Positions 34,214 through 42,379 of a DNA stretch of 44,383 nucleotides are shown here, piece by piece. The notes beneath the pieces are model-generated. The model did no database searches and was not told the origin of the DNA. It saw only the letters and a program-made list of their open reading frames with translations. The position numbers and the translations under genes were made by a program. Each line of letters opens with the position of its first letter. Within the stretch, counting starts at the first letter, position 1. The stretch is from an uncultured Erysipelotrichaceae bacterium. Lineage in GTDB: Bacteria; Bacillota_I; Bacilli_A; RF39; UBA660. Location of the stretch: positions 1 to 44,383 of the forward strand of contig CACXGX010000035.1 in NCBI GenBank assembly GCA_902767365.1. Reading direction: 5' to 3'.

Positions 34214-34219
34214 TATAAT
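34214..34219 (+). promoter_or_regulatory. -10 element of the riboswitch transcript
   Basis: TATAAT at 34214-34219, about 9-12 nt before the riboswitch starts. The -35 (TTTAAA, 34192-34197) is poor. Placement matches transcription beginning at the aptamer. Confidence 0.5.
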
Positions 34220-34226
34220 TATAAAA

Positions 34227-34354
34227 GACAAGGGAGTAGTTTTCACTATAATTAGTGATTATATGGCGTCAATTCGATTTTTAATCCGCTATATAAGAAT
34301 ACTTTGTATTTTAACGAGACTTGATCCAATAATGGATTGGTCTCGATTTTTTTT
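34227..34354 (+). promoter_or_regulatory. yybP-ykoY (Mn2+) riboswitch with intrinsic terminator
   Basis: Hallmarks of the yybP-ykoY aptamer are present in order: GACAAGGGAGTAG at 34227-34239 (family GGGGAGUAG), GGCGTCAATTCG at 34265-34276 (family CGUCAAUUCG), and a closing strand CGAGACTTG at 34315-34323. The expression platform is a terminator: CGAGACTTGATCC pairs with GGATTGGTCTCG around AATAAT, followed by T8 (34347-34354). The 5' side of the terminator overlaps the aptamer closing strand, so metal binding should block the terminator and turn the gene on. The SD of the antiporter follows directly (GGAGG). In known members the ligand is Mn2+. The class is identified from memory of the consensus, not by a covariance search. 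Confidence 0.85.
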
Positions 34355-34364
34355 GGAGGTAATT

Positions 34365-35315
34365 ATGTTTTTAAATATTATTCTTTTAATAATAGGTTTT
34401 ATAATTTTAATAAAAGGTGCTGATTTGTTTGTAGATGGCGCAAGTGGTATTGCTGGGAATTTTAAAGTATCTAAAATACTAATAGGTCTAACAATAGTAG
34501 CATTTGGAACGAGTGCACCAGAGTTTGCTGTAAGTATCAAATCATTGCTATCAAATAATGGTGACATGGTTTTAGGAAATGTTATAGGAAGTAATATATT
34601 AAATATTTTATTAATTTTAGGATTTTCTGCATTAGTACACCCATTAAGCGTAAAAAATAATACAGTAAAAAAGGAATTACCAATTACACTAATGATTACA
34701 TGTGCTTTTGCAGTATTATTATCTGATAACCTATTTGCCAAAAATATTACTAACTCTTTTCCAAGAGGTGATGGAATAGTATTAATATTATTCTTTGGAG
34801 TATTTATGTACTATTTAATAAGTATGACTAGAAATAAAGTAAATAGTGAAGAAACTAATAATATAATATCAATGAAAAAATCCATAATTCTAACAATAAT
34901 AGGTCTTTTAGGAATCATAATTGGTAGTAATTTTGTAGTCGATAGTGCAAGTAATTTAGCAAAAATAATAGGAATAAGTGAAAGAATGGTTTCTCTTACT
35001 ATAGTCGCACTTGGAACATCTCTTCCGGAACTTGTTACAAGTGTAACTGCAACAAAAAAAGGGGAATATGATATTGCAATAGGAAATGTAGTAGGAAGTA
35101 ATATATTTAATATAGGAGTAGTAATTGGAATACCGATAGCTTTAATAGGAGGTATATCAAGTATAAAATTTAGTTATATTGATATTACAGTAATGATTGC
35201 CTCAGCCTTACTTTTATTTATTTTTTCAATTAATGATCATAAAATATCAAAAAAAGAAGGTATAGCCCTCTTAACATTATTTATTGTTTATTATAGTTAT
35301 GTTGTTTTTAATTAG
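34365..35315 (+). CDS. CaCA-family cation antiporter under Mn2+-riboswitch control
   Basis: A 316-residue membrane protein with about ten membrane segments in two inverted halves. The alpha-repeat motifs are seen: GLTIVAFGTSAPEFAVSI...GNVIGSNILNILLILG (first) and SLTIVALGTSLPELVTSV...AIGNVVGSNIFNIGVVIG (second), with their Glu residues binding cation. This is the YrbG/CaxA-type K+-dependent Na+/Ca2+ exchanger family. The start at 34365 follows GGAGG by 6-8 nt. Control by a yybP-ykoY riboswitch argues that the physiological cargo includes Mn2+, as for other CaCA or TerC/MntP genes under this switch; that is inference. It would act in the cytoplasmic membrane as an efflux or exchange system. 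Confidence 0.9.
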   Translation: MFLNIILLIIGFIILIKGADLFVDGASGIAGNFKVSKILIGLTIVAFGTSAPEFAVSIKSLLSNNGDMVLGNVIGSNILNILLILGFSALVHPLSVKNNTVKKELPITLMITCAFAVLLSDNLFAKNITNSFPRGDGIVLILFFGVFMYYLISMTRNKVNSEETNNIISMKKSIILTIIGLLGIIIGSNFVVDSASNLAKIIGISERMVSLTIVALGTSLPELVTSVTATKKGEYDIAIGNVVGSNIFNIGVVIGIPIALIGGISSIKFSYIDITVMIASALLLFIFSINDHKISKKEGIALLTLFIVYYSYVVFN

Positions 35316-35354
35316 ATATATCAATTATATTATAATATCTAAACATAAATATAA

Positions 35355-35658
35355 TATAGAATTAATTTAACTTTTGCTAAGATTAAATATCCGGTTGGTC
35401 TTGCTACTACTTTTGAGATGAAATTAATTAATAGTACAACATTTAATAGAACAAATTCTTCATATTGGATGCTTACCCCAATGATATTAAATAATGCAGG
35501 AAGTTTTTATAATACGATTAATTCTTCTGGTGGCTACTCTTGGAGTAATATAAATGGTTCGTCTGGTGTACGACCCGTATTATCACTTAAATATGGAGTC
35601 GAAAGTACTATTGATGATGGATATTGTAATGTTGAAGTTAACCTAAAAAAGTTCAAGA
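35355..35658 (+). pseudogene. remnant of a surface-protein C-terminal repeat region
   Basis: An in-frame stretch reads AKIKYPVGLATTFEM, SSYWMLTPMILNNAGSFYN and SSGGYSWSN...SSGVRPVLSLKYGV. It has the look of the C-terminal module YPVGL(I)TADE ... YWT(L/M)(S/T)P ... GVRPV(I/L)SLK common in cell-surface proteins of gut Firmicutes. Two stops (35346-35354) cut it off at the 5' side, no SD or start is present, and the ADE...AGG part is missing. The frame stays open past the terminator at 35646, to 35759, so the true end is uncertain. I read it as decayed coding sequence. Confidence 0.62.
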
Positions 35659-35683
35659 TTAGTTTCTTGAACTTTTTCTTTTT
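35646..35683 (+). terminator. intrinsic terminator
   Basis: AAAAAGTTCAAGA (35646-35658), loop TTAGTT, TCTTGAACTTTTT (35665-35677), then T-rich. It probably belonged to the surface-protein gene now decayed upstream. Confidence 0.85.
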
Positions 35684-35803
35684 ATTTTTTTTTATAATTA
35701 TTAAAGTGATTATGTATTTAATCATAATAAAAAATATAGATAATATGTTGATAATATAAAGTAGTAAACAATATTATTGTGATATAATAAAAATGGTGAT
35801 AAT

Positions 35804-36952
35804 ATGAACAACAAAAGAAATCATTTTATAGAAAAGTGGTTTATTATAGGTATCGTTTTATTTATTATTGTTCAGTTAACTGCGGTTGGATTTATTAATA
35901 TGTTTACTCCAAAAAATCAACAATTAAATGAAAAGCAATTTGAAAGATATGATAAAGATTATATTGGTCACTGGTATAATGGAACTTTTTTTATAAATAT
36001 GACAGTAAAAGAAAACTTTGATAGTTATGAAAAGTATGATGAGATGATTGAAAAATATAATAATAATTTAGCAAATAAAGTATGTCATATTATTGGTGGA
36101 GTATCTATTGTAGCTAGTCTTTCATTGTTATTTATTGCTGCATATAACGAAAGAAAAAAGAAACTAACTGAAGGCAATACTCCAAATTATATTATTATAG
36201 GAGGACTCTTATTATTATTACATAAAATAATTAAAGAAATTAGTTTATTTATTGAAGTGTCATATTGGAGCAAATATAGTAAAGGATTTTTAAAAACAGC
36301 CCGTTATTATCCTCAAATGCATTATATTTTAATTCTTCCAATACTTCTTATTTTACTAGGATTAATATTAAGACAAAAACAAAGAAACAAAAATAAATTA
36401 TCTATAAAAAATAATAATAAAATTATTAAAGTAATTAGCATATTTACAATTATTATTGGATATACTTTTATTCTTTATAGATTTGGGGGAAGAGTATATG
36501 AGTTAATAAATATAAATTCAAACACTAATATTAGATTACCATTTTATTACTTTATTTTCGATTTACCAAGAAATTATGCTATATCATCATCTTCATATAC
36601 TAAAATAGTATTATTAAGGTTTATAAAAGACTTACCAATTTTCATATCATCATCAATTTCACTATTATTATTTTATAAAATAGTGAAGTCTACTTTAAAA
36701 GAAAAAATAGTTTCAAAAGAAAACAATAAAAAATATAAGATTATATTTATTTCATTAATAATATCTTCTTTATTATTCAATATTTTAGGTATATTTGAAG
36801 TAAGACTATTTAATAGTGAATTCTTATATCAATATAAAGAAGCAACATATACAATTGCAATAAGAAGTCTAACTGAACCATTATTTTATGGATTATTTAT
36901 ATATTCATTTAAGAATTATATAGAAGGTGCTTATTCTTTAAACGATAAATAA
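35804..36952 (+). CDS. polytopic membrane protein, function unknown
   Basis: A 382-residue protein with about eight hydrophobic segments: ~12-32, ~95-112, ~124-140, ~168-185, ~205-222, ~272-290, ~310-325 and ~350-365. An external loop (~35-90) is rich in Tyr/Asn/Lys, with polar Lys-rich cytoplasmic loops. SD GGTGATA precedes the ATG. No conserved motif is recognised. It is followed 51 nt later by a serine-hydrolase gene and then an SDR gene, and could share their transcript. It is not obviously an ABC permease or two-component sensor. Confidence 0.75.
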   Translation: MNNKRNHFIEKWFIIGIVLFIIVQLTAVGFINMFTPKNQQLNEKQFERYDKDYIGHWYNGTFFINMTVKENFDSYEKYDEMIEKYNNNLANKVCHIIGGVSIVASLSLLFIAAYNERKKKLTEGNTPNYIIIGGLLLLLHKIIKEISLFIEVSYWSKYSKGFLKTARYYPQMHYILILPILLILLGLILRQKQRNKNKLSIKNNNKIIKVISIFTIIIGYTFILYRFGGRVYELININSNTNIRLPFYYFIFDLPRNYAISSSSYTKIVLLRFIKDLPIFISSSISLLLFYKIVKSTLKEKIVSKENNKKYKIIFISLIISSLLFNILGIFEVRLFNSEFLYQYKEATYTIAIRSLTEPLFYGLFIYSFKNYIEGAYSLNDK

Positions 36953-37003
36953 CAATTTATAAAGCCAAATATGAAATAGTAACAAAAATATACTTATTAT
37001 GAG

Positions 37004-37906
37004 GTGAAAATAATATTTGAAAATATTAAAAATAGAATTAATGATTTAAAATTATCTATTGATAGTTTGTATATTCAAATTGATAATAATTTAAATATAG
37101 TAATTGACTCAAAAAGATTACATGAATTAAGAAGTTGTTCCAAGTTACTTGTTGCTATGGCAATGGGAATTGCAATCGAAAACAATTTATTTTCACTAGA
37201 AGAAAGCGTTTATGATTATATAGAAAATTATATTACTAACGATAATAATAAAGATAAGATAAGAAAATGGACAATAAGAACATTATTAACTCATACAACT
37301 GGTTATGAAAAGATGCTTATGTCCAATAAAGAAATTATAGAAAAGAATCTAGATAAATCTAAATTGCTTGAATATATTTTAAATTACGATATTATAAATG
37401 AACCAAATACAAAATATGTCTATAATAATGTTGAACCATTTATAATATCTATATTATTTAAAGTAAAACATAATATTGATTTAGAATTATATATAAAAGA
37501 AAATATATTTGATAAAATGGATATTGTTGATTATACTTGGAAAAAGTACGGAAAATATTGTCCAGGTTGTACAGGATTATATTTATTGCCAAATGACTTT
37601 CATAAATTAGGTATGTTATTTATAAATGATGGAATGTATAATAACGTTTCTATTGTACCAAGTAATTGGATTAATGAAATGACAAAATTACAAATAGAAA
37701 CGCCTAATCTATTTAAAATTGAAAGACTATTCCCTAAATATGGTGCTGGATATTTTACTTTTATATCAAGAGATGACTATATATTTAGAGATGGAACAAA
37801 TGGACAATATATTATAATTAATAAAGATAAAAGAGTAGTAATAAGTATCATGTCATCGGAAAAAAATATGAGTAAAATTACTGAAATATTTAGAAAAATC
37901 TTGTGA
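37004..37906 (+). CDS. serine hydrolase of the beta-lactamase / penicillin-binding fold
   Basis: A 300-residue serine hydrolase. SxxK is in LRSCSKLLVAMAMG (Ser ~47, Lys ~50), followed by WTIRTLLTHTTGY, a conserved family element. YxN is in YVYNNVEPF. Near the C-terminus FRDGTNGQYIIIN fits the KTG/HxG position (FxxGxxGQ). This is the class C/esterase-type branch (AmpC, EstB, D-aminopeptidase-like). No signal peptide, so it probably acts in the cytoplasm and is more likely an esterase or peptidase than antibiotic resistance. The start is uncertain: the GTG at 37004 lies within the SD-like GAGGTGA, so a rare non-ATG start a few codons later is possible. It ends in TGA, just before the next gene. 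Confidence 0.82.
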   Translation: MKIIFENIKNRINDLKLSIDSLYIQIDNNLNIVIDSKRLHELRSCSKLLVAMAMGIAIENNLFSLEESVYDYIENYITNDNNKDKIRKWTIRTLLTHTTGYEKMLMSNKEIIEKNLDKSKLLEYILNYDIINEPNTKYVYNNVEPFIISILFKVKHNIDLELYIKENIFDKMDIVDYTWKKYGKYCPGCTGLYLLPNDFHKLGMLFINDGMYNNVSIVPSNWINEMTKLQIETPNLFKIERLFPKYGAGYFTFISRDDYIFRDGTNGQYIIINKDKRVVISIMSSEKNMSKITEIFRKIL

Positions 37907-37927
37907 GAAATGAAGGAGGTAATTCAA

Positions 37928-38656
37928 ATGAATAAAAATAAAATAGCATTGGTAACTGGTGGAACTAGTGGAATAGGAAAGGAAATAGTAAAAGAACTAT
38001 TAAATAAAGGATGCATTGTTATAACTTGCTATCATAGTAATGAAGAAGCTGCCAAAGAAACAGAAAAAGAATTTAATAACAATAATTTATCAATTTTGAA
38101 ATATGATGTAAGTATTGAAGAAGAAGTTATTAAAATGTTTGATATAATAAAAGAAAAATATGGTAAACTTGATTACTTGGTAAACTGTGCTGGAACATTT
38201 ATTGATAATTATATTAAAGATTTTGATATAAATGATTTTAAAAAAGTATTAGATATTAATTTGCTTGGTAAAGTAATGTGTACCAAATATGCATATTCAA
38301 TCATGAGTAATGGTGGAGCTATTGTAAACATATCTTCACACTTAGGTGTAGTTCCATGTGCTGAATCTTCAGCATATTGTGCTGCATCAGCAGGTATTAT
38401 TAATTTTACTAAAGCTACTGCTTTAGAGTATGCAGATAAAATGATAAGAGCAAACAGTATTTGTCCAGCATTTACTCCAACACCTTTATCACTTAGAGGT
38501 TGGGAACAAGAAGAAATAGATAAAAAATTAAAAGAAACTCCACTTGGTAGGTTTGCAACACCAAAAGATACTGCCAAGTTATGTGTATTCTTGCTTTCTG
38601 ATGACGCAAGTTTTATAACAGGCGAAAATATCTGGATAAATGGTGGGAGAATATAA
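37928..38656 (+). CDS. short-chain dehydrogenase/reductase (FabG-like) lacking the catalytic Lys
   Basis: A 242-residue SDR. NAD(P) site VTGGTSGIGKE near the N-terminus, LVNCAGTF, NISSHLGV (catalytic Ser), ANSICPAFTPTP, and INGG close to the end. The classical YxxxK should lie at 150-154; here it reads Y150-C-A-A-S154, so Lys is replaced by Ser. The ATG at 37928 is chosen over the one at 37910 because AAGGAGG precedes it by 8 nt. It lies 21 nt after the serine-hydrolase stop. Without Lys it may be a binding or regulatory SDR, or use a different proton relay. Family is sure, activity doubtful. Confidence 0.88.
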   Translation: MNKNKIALVTGGTSGIGKEIVKELLNKGCIVITCYHSNEEAAKETEKEFNNNNLSILKYDVSIEEEVIKMFDIIKEKYGKLDYLVNCAGTFIDNYIKDFDINDFKKVLDINLLGKVMCTKYAYSIMSNGGAIVNISSHLGVVPCAESSAYCAASAGIINFTKATALEYADKMIRANSICPAFTPTPLSLRGWEQEEIDKKLKETPLGRFATPKDTAKLCVFLLSDDASFITGENIWINGGRI

Positions 38657-38807
38657 TTAAATAGTTGTTAAAATCAATATCAACATTTGGCTTATATTTA
38701 ATTTATGGCACAATCACATAAACAATTATAAAATGATAGACTTTAAAAAATAAAATCATAGAGACTTTAAAAAAAGAAGGTACTTTTTAAAAGTAGGTGA
38801 AAAATAA

Positions 38808-39413
38808 ATGGAAAAATTTTATTTAGAATTGCCAACAATTGGTCGAAAAAATGACGCACTAGAATATATCGAAGAATTTTATGAATACGGTTCAGAGATA
38901 CATGGTAAAGGAAGTTTAGATAGGATATTAAAGAAAGGTAAAACATACGAAGAATGGTTAGATAATAATTTGAAACTCCATTATAAAAGCTATGCTTTAG
39001 AAAAAGGATTGGTGCCAGCATATACTTATTTTTTAGTAAGAGAAAGTGATAAGAAGATAGTTGGAATGATTGATTTAAGATTAGGACTAAATGAATATTT
39101 AAGAAATTTTGGTGGTCATATAGGCTATTCTATAAGACCGACAGAAAGGAAAAAGGGGTATAATAAAATAAATCTCTATTTAGTATTACAAGAAGCCAAA
39201 AAATATAATTTAGATAAAGTATTAATTACATGTGCAGATTCAAATGAAGGAAGTAGAAAAACAATTCTATCCCTTGATGGTAAATATGAAAAAAACACTT
39301 TTAATGAACCAGACAACGAAACAATGGAGTTATATTGGATAGATGTAAATAAATCTTTAGAAAAATATAAAGATATATATGAGCAATATATTTCAAAAGT
39401 AAAAATAAAGTAA
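38808..39413 (+). CDS. GNAT-family N-acetyltransferase
   Basis: A 201-residue acetyltransferase using acetyl-CoA. Motif A is GGHIGYSIRPTERKKGYNKINLYL (residues ~103-126), with RKKGYN corresponding to the Q/RxxGxG/A pyrophosphate loop. VLITCADSNEGSRKTILSLDG follows as the usual strand-helix pair. It resembles the COG3981-type predicted acetyltransferases. SD TAGGTG precedes the ATG. A second GNAT gene lies at 43137. Substrate unknown; the gene sits in an accessory zone that also holds a decayed Nudix gene. Confidence 0.85.
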   Translation: MEKFYLELPTIGRKNDALEYIEEFYEYGSEIHGKGSLDRILKKGKTYEEWLDNNLKLHYKSYALEKGLVPAYTYFLVRESDKKIVGMIDLRLGLNEYLRNFGGHIGYSIRPTERKKGYNKINLYLVLQEAKKYNLDKVLITCADSNEGSRKTILSLDGKYEKNTFNEPDNETMELYWIDVNKSLEKYKDIYEQYISKVKIK

Positions 39414-39477
39414 TGAAATTGATCAAAATATTGGAAAGATAGCTAAGATGATTATGCAATCTAATAATAAAAAAAAA

Positions 39478-39741
39478 TGAGGTGAGCTTATAAACAGAAT
39501 TGAAACAACAATAGCTTTATTAAAACGGAAAGATGAAATACTGCTTTCCTTCTGAAAGTGAAGAAATGATACCTTTTTGGTTTAGAATCGATAATATTCC
39601 TTATGATAAAATGTTTTCAGATGATAAATGCAAAAGACGTAACATATAAGACTGCTAGCTGAAACTAAGTTTGAAGATTTACTAGATGATTGGCACTATC
39701 CAAGATACAAACAAGGAAAAAACAAGTTTAATAAAGCATAA
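39478..39741 (+). pseudogene. decayed Nudix hydrolase gene plus an adjoining coding remnant
   Basis: After an SD-like GAGGTGAG, an ATA codon stands where a start is expected (ATA-AAC-AGA). The reading RIETTIALLKRKDEILLSF then meets a TGA (39553). In another frame 39551-39649 encodes SESEEMIPFWFRIDNIPYDKM...DDK, which resembles the C-terminal part of MutT/8-oxo-dGTPase-type Nudix proteins (FW(F)PxDxIPYDKMWxDD). The Nudix box between the two parts is missing. A further frame (39652-39741) reads LLAETKFEDLLDDWHYPRYK, perhaps another gene's tail. The 39414-39871 stretch holds no intact gene. Confidence 0.7.
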
Positions 39742-39880
39742 AATAATCGGAATATTGATTAAACTTATTAATAACTATTCTAAATAATAATTACTTAAAA
39801 TAATAAAACATTTAGAAAGATTACTTGATAAAATAGCACAATTATGATAAAATTCACATCAAGAAAAAGAGGTGCTTTGT

Positions 39881-40906
39881 ATGGAAATGATGCAATATAA
39901 GCCATGGGAAAAAATAGAAACTAAGAAGTTGATTAGTCAATCTAGTAAAAGTTTACCTATTCTAGATGTTCAACTAGGTGGAGCTTGTAATTTAAGTTGT
40001 ATTTATTGTGATACTCCAAAATATGGTTTTCCTTGTTCTGTTGATTTATCATCATTAAAAAAACTAATGGATGATGGAAAGATAAAATGGGTTTATGTAT
40101 GTGGATTAGGAGAACCTACTGCTCCAGCTAATATAAGATATTTAAAAGAAATATTATTATGGTGTAAACAAAAGGGTATAGGGCTATCAATGTTTAGTAA
40201 TATGTTAAATGTAGATAATGACTTACTTGATTACATTGATAATGGAACGCTAAATGTATTGTTTAAATTAGATACTTTTGACAAAGAAAAAATGACTTAT
40301 TTATATGGTAAAGATAATGGAGATATTTTCTTAAATAATTATCAAGCTTTACGAGAAGTTACTCACTTTCAAAATGGAGTAACAAACCTAGGAGCTTCAA
40401 TAGTTCCAACTAGTGTGAATTATAATGAATTACCATCTATAATAGATTGGTGTATGGAAAATGGTATATTTCCATTGATTGGTCAATTAGAAAATGCAGG
40501 AAATTGCACAAAAATATATAAAGAATTAGAAGTTAAAGAAGAAGATTTAAATAAATTTAGAGAATATATTTCCAGTACTTATGGCGTTAACTATGAAATG
40601 CCAACATGTCCTGCCACAATATCAGGAATACATGTAACTAATACCAATAAAGTAATTCTTGATTCTAGAACAGGTTTGTCTTGTCCTTGGTTTTGGTTAG
40701 ATGAACCACAATTAGAGGTTATTGGTAATATTAAAGACATGAGTTACGAAGAAATAGTAAAAAGAATTTTAGATTATAGAATTTCAAAACTTCCAAAAGT
40801 TGAGAAAATGGAAAAACATGTTGAACTATATCCGTTTGGTGGATGCGGTGGAAATGCAAAACAACTTTTAAAAACATATATTGATGCTTCAAATTACAAA
40901 AGATAA
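39881..40906 (+). CDS. radical SAM enzyme with SPASM-like C-terminal Cys cluster
   Basis: A 341-residue enzyme. The [4Fe-4S]-SAM motif is GGACNLSCIYCDTPKYG (C-x3-C-x2-C with an added residue, residues ~27-37), followed by WVYVCGLGEPTAP (the GGE-type SAM motif) and LGASIVPTS. Toward the C-terminus Cys occur in MPTCPATI, LSCPWFW and FGGCGGN, resembling the auxiliary cluster of SPASM/twitch proteins. The ATG at 39881 is chosen because AGAGGTG (39868-39874) precedes it. Such enzymes modify peptides or proteins, or make cofactors. No small precursor peptide is evident beside it. A terminator follows, so it is monocistronic. Confidence 0.85.
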   Translation: MEMMQYKPWEKIETKKLISQSSKSLPILDVQLGGACNLSCIYCDTPKYGFPCSVDLSSLKKLMDDGKIKWVYVCGLGEPTAPANIRYLKEILLWCKQKGIGLSMFSNMLNVDNDLLDYIDNGTLNVLFKLDTFDKEKMTYLYGKDNGDIFLNNYQALREVTHFQNGVTNLGASIVPTSVNYNELPSIIDWCMENGIFPLIGQLENAGNCTKIYKELEVKEEDLNKFREYISSTYGVNYEMPTCPATISGIHVTNTNKVILDSRTGLSCPWFWLDEPQLEVIGNIKDMSYEEIVKRILDYRISKLPKVEKMEKHVELYPFGGCGGNAKQLLKTYIDASNYKR

Positions 40907-40914
40907 AAATATAT

Positions 40915-40955
40915 AAAAAGACTATAACTTAAATTTTAAAGTTATGGTCTTTTTT
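40915..40955 (+). terminator. intrinsic terminator
   Basis: AAAAAGACTATAACTT (40915-40930) pairs with AAGTTATGGTCTTTTT (40939-40954, one G-U), with a T tail. Confidence 0.9.
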
Positions 40956-41100
40956 AACAGAAAATATCTTTATGAATAAGAATCATAACAACTTTTTTAT
41001 TCGAAAAATTAGAATGTAAGAAATGCTGAAAACTGCCATTATTTTGGTGCAAAGCATTAAATAAACCGCGCTTATCATTAATATTGAGAACTATTTAGAT

Positions 41101-41129
41101 TTGTATTTATAAACGTTATTGTGTATAAT
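41101..41129 (+). promoter_or_regulatory. sigma-A-type promoter
   Basis: TTGTAT (41101-41106), 17-nt spacer, TATAAT (41124-41129). Transcription would begin near 41136, which argues that the ATG at 41136 is not the usual start. Confidence 0.75.
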
Positions 41130-41156
41130 AACTGAATGAATAGAGGTATAAAACTG

Positions 41157-42167
41157 ATGAAAGAAAAATCAATAAATAATACTTTTAATGCTAAAGTAGA
41201 TATAGTTACATCTCCAGATAATATCAAACATTATTCTCAAGGAAGAAATGATTATACGGAATTAGCTTTAACAGCCATCAAACAAAAAGCAAATGTAATT
41301 AAATATATTTCATCATCATACAAAGATTATTCTATATTATGTGATGAAGCTGTTAATCAAGATTGCAAAACTTTTCTATTAATAAAAGATTGTGTAAGTA
41401 ATTATAAACAATTAGGTATCAAAGCAATTGTTAAATTTCCTTTTTTAGTAATCAACCTAGCTAAAGGAATTAAAAATTATTATTTTTTTTGGGAATTAGC
41501 TGTTTCAATGTGCTATAGAGTTTTACAGTACATAGATGAAAGCAAACAGGAATTATTTCCATTAATTGAAAAAGCTATTAAACAAGAACCCCTAGCAATC
41601 TTTTACGTAGATAGTAGAATATCTATTTATAGTAAGTTATGTAACATAGCATATAGCAAAAATAAAGAATCAATAAAATATATGGATATAAACTGTGTTG
41701 ATAAAAATTTAGTATATGAAATTATTAATAATGAACCAGAAAAAGTCAAATACTTAGATACAAGTAAGGATTATTATAAAGAAATTTGGAAACATGCTTT
41801 AAGTTTAAATGGACAACTGATAAATTGTATTGATTATTCATCAATAGAAGATAATCTTGATTATTTATTTGAATTAATTAATATAGCAAAAAATAGCAAT
41901 CCAGAGATAGAAGACTATCCAATAGTACTCAATGCTTTATGTCTAGTAAATAGAAAAAAGAAAGAAAGATTAATAAGTACTTCTAATTTATCAGAAAATA
42001 ATATACATAGGTTATTAAAAGAACTAGATGATGAATATGAATTATTATCAAAAAAATGCATTGAAGCATTAATTGAAAAAATGAAAGAAAAAACACCTAT
42101 AAATTCTGATCATATTCTTAATTGTCCTGTTAAATTGAAAACAGCTAAACAAATAATTAGTAATTAA
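41157..42167 (+). CDS. DUF4116-like repeat protein
   Basis: A 336-residue soluble helical protein made of degenerate ~45-50-residue repeats: ELALTAIKQKANVIKYISSSYKDY, ELAVSMCYRVLQYIDESKQE, IEKAIKQEPLAIFYVDSRI, YEIINNEPEKVKYLDTSKD and KHALSLNGQLINCIDYSS. The pattern (a-x2-A-(V/I)-K-x-(N/E)-x2-x-(L/I)-x-Y-(I/V)) fits the DUF4116 type of alpha-solenoid repeat, often in proteins of unknown role. The ATG at 41157 follows AGAGG by 10 nt and lies downstream of the mapped promoter; the earlier ATG at 41136 would be leaderless. There is no partner gene close by. Confidence 0.72.
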   Translation: MKEKSINNTFNAKVDIVTSPDNIKHYSQGRNDYTELALTAIKQKANVIKYISSSYKDYSILCDEAVNQDCKTFLLIKDCVSNYKQLGIKAIVKFPFLVINLAKGIKNYYFFWELAVSMCYRVLQYIDESKQELFPLIEKAIKQEPLAIFYVDSRISIYSKLCNIAYSKNKESIKYMDINCVDKNLVYEIINNEPEKVKYLDTSKDYYKEIWKHALSLNGQLINCIDYSSIEDNLDYLFELINIAKNSNPEIEDYPIVLNALCLVNRKKKERLISTSNLSENNIHRLLKELDDEYELLSKKCIEALIEKMKEKTPINSDHILNCPVKLKTAKQIISN

Positions 42168-42323
42168 TTATAAATTGTCATTCAAAAGAATGAAACAAAA
42201 AGTGGATAAGAAATGACAAATCATGTTTTTCTAAGTATGAAAAATTAAGTCATAACGATAAAAAGGCTTCACTTTTATATGTAATCCCAAACCTATTTAT
42301 ACTTCATCGTATAGCTAGTGACA

Positions 42324-42352
42324 TTGACAAAATAAATAAAATATGATATAAT
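42324..42352 (+). promoter_or_regulatory. perfect consensus sigma-A promoter with extended -10
   Basis: TTGACA (42324-42329), 17-nt spacer, TGATATAAT including an extended -10 TG (42344-42345) and TATAAT (42347-42352). Every hexamer position matches consensus, so this is probably the strongest promoter in the window. It drives the small zinc-knuckle gene. Confidence 0.9.
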
Positions 42353-42379
42353 AGCGAGCAATAAATGGGGGATAGTGTT

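Noticed and set aside
34263..34364. Longer start for the CaCA antiporter, adding 34 residues
   Set aside because: That stretch is the riboswitch and terminator; the SD and ATG at 34365 follow it and match the family N-terminus.
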